A stretch of 64,000 nucleotides of DNA. Origin: Pseudomonas yangonensis. Lineage in GTDB: Bacteria; Pseudomonadota; Gammaproteobacteria; Pseudomonadales; Pseudomonadaceae. A model generated the notes under the pieces. The model worked only from the letters and a program-made list of their open reading frames with translations, did not search any database and was not told where the DNA came from. Of this stretch, positions 61,807-64,000 are shown in pieces; the stretch's first letter is position 1; every line of letters begins with the position of its first letter. The DNA is taken from the NCBI RefSeq assembly GCF_009932725.1, contig NZ_BLJU01000002.1, forward strand, positions 62,001 to 126,000, given 5' to 3'. The translations under genes were made by a program, and so were the position numbers.

Positions 61807-62379
61807 TTATCGTTGCGCTACCACTGAGAACAGATGCCAGTGCTTGGTATGGCCGCGAGCCGTGCTCCCCTGGCGGTCAATTTCCTCAAAGTGGATCAGC
61901 TCCCAACCGGCAAAGAGGTTTTCTACGGATTGTCTGTCGAAAATGCTTAAGTCGCCGCTCGCCCAGTCGTCGTTAGGGCCGAAGAAATTGCCAGAGAAAA
62001 GCCCGTCACGCTTCAGGGCGCAGCATATGCGTTGCCAGACGCGGGGAAACTCCTCAGGAAGACAGAATGGTAAGGCGAAGGCACTGTTGATCAGGTCAGC
62101 TGGTGGTAATTCGCAGTCTTCGAATTGTTCGCAGAGCGTCGTCAGTCTTGATGCCTGATCCACTTGTATCTGCTGGTACAGGCGAGCAATAGCTTGTTCT
62201 TCGCGATCAATGGCAAGTACCTCCCAGCCTCGACGCAGCAGCTCCAAAGTATCGCGTCCGGCTCCGCAGCCTAGATCTATGGCAAATCCCGCTGTGTTAC
62301 GGCTTTTCTCCAAAGCCATCAGAAGCATTGGCCAGGCAGGAGCACCTTGCGTGCGATCGTAGTACAGCTTGTCAGTCAT
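61807..62379 (-). CDS. SAM-dependent methyltransferase, low-GC gene
   Basis: 190 residues from ATG 62379. Class I SAM-binding motif FAIDLGCGAGRDT (about 32-44) and an acidic second motif VLAIDREEQAI. Size and sequence recall TehB/thiopurine-type small methyltransferases, but substrate is unknown. The gene is richer in A/T than its neighbours (about half G+C by eye) and uses codons such as CTT, AGC and AAA more freely, which suggests transfer. It sits 9 bp before rluA-like gene's stop on the same strand. Confidence 0.85.
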   Translation of the reverse strand: MTDKLYYDRTQGAPAWPMLLMALEKSRNTAGFAIDLGCGAGRDTLELLRRGWEVLAIDREEQAIARLYQQIQVDQASRLTTLCEQFEDCELPPADLINSAFALPFCLPEEFPRVWQRICCALKRDGLFSGNFFGPNDDWASGDLSIFDRQSVENLFAGWELIHFEEIDRQGSTARGHTKHWHLFSVVAQR

Positions 62380-62388
62380 CTCTTGGGC

Positions 62389-63024
62389 TCAAAACGGCGC
62401 CGGGCACTCGAAGCGCATGCGTTCGCCTGTTTGCGGGTGGGTGAGGGCGAGCATGCTGGCGTGCAGGCACAAGCGCTCATGGGCGGCCAGCGCCTGCTTG
62501 TGGGCGTAGAGACGGTCGCCCAGCAGCGGGTGGCCGATGGACAGCATATGCACGCGCAACTGGTGCGAACGGCCGGTGATGGGGGTGAGCTCGACCCGGC
62601 ACCAGTCGCCGCAGCGTTCGATGATGCGCCAGTGGGTCAGGGCGTGTTTGCCCAGTTCGTGATCGACCACGTGGCGCGGCTTGGTCGGCGGGTCGTAGCG
62701 CAGCGGTAGGTCGATGCTGCCGCTGTCTGCCTCGGGCTGGCCCCAGCACAGCGCGGTGTAGGCCTTCTCGGTCTCACGGTCGTGGAACTGGCGGGACAGC
62801 TCGCGGTGGCTGTCGGCATCGCGGGCCAGGACAATGATGCCGGAGGTTTCCCAGTCCAGCCGATGCACGATGCGCGCCTCGGGGTAGCCGTTTTCCTGCA
62901 GGCGGGTGACCAGGCAGTCCTTGTTGTCATCGGCGCGGCCAGGCACCGAGAGCAGCAGGGTGGGCTTGTTGATCACCAGCAGGGCGACGTCCTGGTGGAG
63001 AATTTCGATCTGGCTTAGCGGCAT
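62389..63024 (-). CDS. rluA: RluA-family pseudouridine synthase
   Basis: 211 residues from ATG 63024. The catalytic Asp57 is in RIVHRLDWETSG, with the RluA-type motifs DVALLVINKPTLLLSVPG at the N-terminus, KAYTALCWG and GRSHQLRVHMLSIGHPLLGD. No S4 domain; the short form fits E. coli RluA, which isomerises U746 of 23S rRNA and U32 of some tRNAs. Catalytic residues are intact. Confidence 0.92.
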   Translation of the reverse strand: MPLSQIEILHQDVALLVINKPTLLLSVPGRADDNKDCLVTRLQENGYPEARIVHRLDWETSGIIVLARDADSHRELSRQFHDRETEKAYTALCWGQPEADSGSIDLPLRYDPPTKPRHVVDHELGKHALTHWRIIERCGDWCRVELTPITGRSHQLRVHMLSIGHPLLGDRLYAHKQALAAHERLCLHASMLALTHPQTGERMRFECPAPF

Positions 63025-63044
63025 GGGGCGTTCGCAACGGTCTG

Positions 63045-63110
63045 GTAGGAGCGAGCTCTGCTCGCGAAAAATGCAGGTTACCGATATTCGCGAGCAGAGC
63101 TCGCTCCTAC
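63045..63110. repeat. REP palindrome (GTAGGAGCGAGC family), second copy
   Basis: GTAGGAGCGAGCTCTGCTC... at 63045-63068 pairs perfectly with 63087-63110. Same family as 56246-56314. Confidence 0.88.
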
Positions 63111-63129
63111 AGGCTATCGGTGACTACAA

Positions 63130-63156
63130 ACGAACACGGCGGCCGAAGCCGCCGTG
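63130..63156 (-). terminator. Terminator after minE with UUCG tetraloop
   Basis: On the minus strand CACGGCGGC-TTCG-GCCGCCGTG (63156 to 63135) is followed by TTCGTTTGT. The C(UUCG)G loop is an unusually stable form. It closes the min operon 18 bases after the minE stop. Confidence 0.8.
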
Positions 63157-63173
63157 CGTGTGGCCAGAATCGA

Positions 63174-63428
63174 TCAGCGATCCGGCAGGGTAATGTTCAG
63201 CTCCAGGATCGAGCAGCTGCCCTGGTTCTCCAGCGCGACCTGAACCTGATCCGATTCGATGGCCACGTACTTGCGGATCACTTCCACCAGCTCCTGCTGC
63301 AGGGCAGGCAGGTAGTCCGGCTGGCTGCGCTGGCCACGTTCGTGGGCAACGATGATCTGCAGGCGCTCTTTGGCGATGGATGCGGTGGTTTCCTTCTTGC
63401 GCGAACGCAAGAAGTCAAAAATATTCAT
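63174..63428 (-). CDS. minE: Cell division topological specificity factor
   Basis: 84 residues from ATG 63428. N-terminal membrane/MinD-binding segment [31 protein letters not shown] and C-terminal dimer domain ([22 protein letters not shown]) match MinE. It drives MinCD oscillation so that the division ring forms at mid-cell. Its start overlaps the minD stop codon by four bases (ATGA). Confidence 0.98.
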   Translation of the reverse strand: MNIFDFLRSRKKETTASIAKERLQIIVAHERGQRSQPDYLPALQQELVEVIRKYVAIESDQVQVALENQGSCSILELNITLPDR

Positions 63429-64000
63429 TCTCGACCTCCAAATAGGCGCTGCAGGAAGCCCTGCTTCTTCACATCCAGGAAGCGATGCGGCACGTCCTTG
63501 CCGAGCAGACGGTCGACTGCGTCGCTATAGGCCTGGCCGGCGTCGCTCTGGTCATCGAGGATGACCGGGATGCCCTGGTTGGACGCCTTGAGCACGGCCT
63601 GGGATTCGGGGATCACGCCGAGCAGGCGGATGGCGAGGATTTCCTCGACGTCTTCGACGCCGAGCATCTCGCCCTTGGTAACGCGCTCGGGGTTGTAGCG
63701 GGTCAGCAGCAGGTGCTCCTTGATCGGCTCCTCGCCTTTCTCGGCGCGGCGCGATTTGCTCGCCAGCAGGCCGAGCATGCGGTCGGAGTCACGTACCGAG
63801 GACACTTCCGGGTTGGTCACGACGATGGCTTCGTCGGCGAAGTACATCGCCAGGTGAGCACCTTTTTCGATACCGGCTGGCGAGTCGCAGACCACGTATT
63901 CGAAATTCTGCGACAGCTCGTTGATGACCTTCTCGACGCCTTCGAGGGTCAGCGCGTCCTTGTCACGGGTCTGGCTGGCGGCCAGCACGTAGAGGTTTTC
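63425..64000 (-). CDS. minD: Septum site-determining protein MinD, N-terminus beyond the window
   Basis: 191 C-terminal residues are present; the frame is open through base 64000, so about 80 N-terminal residues with the Walker A motif lie outside. Visible parts: [31 protein letters not shown] (Walker B), [28 protein letters not shown] and the C-terminal amphipathic membrane helix [12 protein letters not shown]. An in-frame GTG at 63988 is not the start. MinD is a membrane ATPase that recruits MinC and MinE. Confidence 0.97.
   Translation of the reverse strand, partial: ENLYVLAASQTRDKDALTLEGVEKVINELSQNFEYVVCDSPAGIEKGAHLAMYFADEAIVVTNPEVSSVRDSDRMLGLLASKSRRAEKGEEPIKEHLLLTRYNPERVTKGEMLGVEDVEEILAIRLLGVIPESQAVLKASNQGIPVILDDQSDAGQAYSDAVDRLLGKDVPHRFLDVKKQGFLQRLFGGRE

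Noticed and set aside
1-64000. CRISPR arrays, rRNA and tRNA genes
   Set aside because: Read for regularly spaced repeats and for rRNA/tRNA signatures; only the tRNA-like part of tmRNA was found.

Overview
The window is a stretch of a high-GC gammaproteobacterial chromosome, almost certainly Pseudomonas. The tmRNA tag ANDDNYALAA, the gene order (icp - lon-type protease - pruR; LysR - dhcA - dhcB - atoB - AtoE-type permease, both as remembered from P. aeruginosa) and the many short palindromic intergenic repeats point that way. The aldarate genes and repeat types suggest the P. mendocina/P. oleovorans group, but that is inference. The DNA is densely packed housekeeping and catabolic sequence. 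I saw no rRNA, CRISPR, insertion sequence or prophage genes.

Layout. 1-8.5 kb: 3' part of a phospholipase D/cardiolipin synthase-type gene, an exported alpha/beta hydrolase, a DUF1302-DUF1329 pair and a MalT-like LuxR regulator. 8.7-14.3 kb: an acetoacetate/dehydrocarnitine module on the minus strand (AtoE-type permease, thiolase, two CoA-transferase subunits) with a divergent LysR gene, broken up by palindromic repeats. 14.3-18 kb: a MocA-like nucleotidyltransferase, an OsmC-YcaO fusion and the tmRNA gene. 18-27.7 kb: a hybrid histidine kinase, a DUF4105 protein, a DksA-like protein and a Fur-box-led sigma factor/anti-sigma/TonB-receptor iron-uptake set. 27.7-33.2 kb: a CPA2 antiporter, a Lon-like protease with an altered P-loop, a DnaA-box-rich spacer and two conserved small proteins. 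33.2-35.3 kb: a compact operon DUF6482 - iron-sulfur photolyase/cryptochrome - DUF2256 behind a palindromic operator. 35.4-38.3 kb: FKBP isomerase, small conserved protein, chemoreceptor.

38.5-53.6 kb is an aldarate (glucarate/galactarate) catabolic island. It has an enolase-superfamily dehydratase of the talarate/galactarate type with a convergent LysR gene; a minus-strand operon of a divergent glucarate dehydratase plus tctCBA; and, diverging from it across a 547-bp control region, kdgD - gudD - MFS transporter - garD - FAD oxidoreductase - 2-hydroxyacid dehydrogenase. Together these take up glucarate/galactarate, dehydrate it to 5-dehydro-4-deoxyglucarate and convert that to 2-oxoglutarate semialdehyde. 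The final semialdehyde dehydrogenase is not in the window.

53.7-64 kb: an ABC-2 exporter pair, icp/lon-type protease/pruR, gmhA, an M18 aminopeptidase, a low-GC methyltransferase, an RluA-type pseudouridine synthase and minE plus the C-terminal part of minD, which runs off the window edge.
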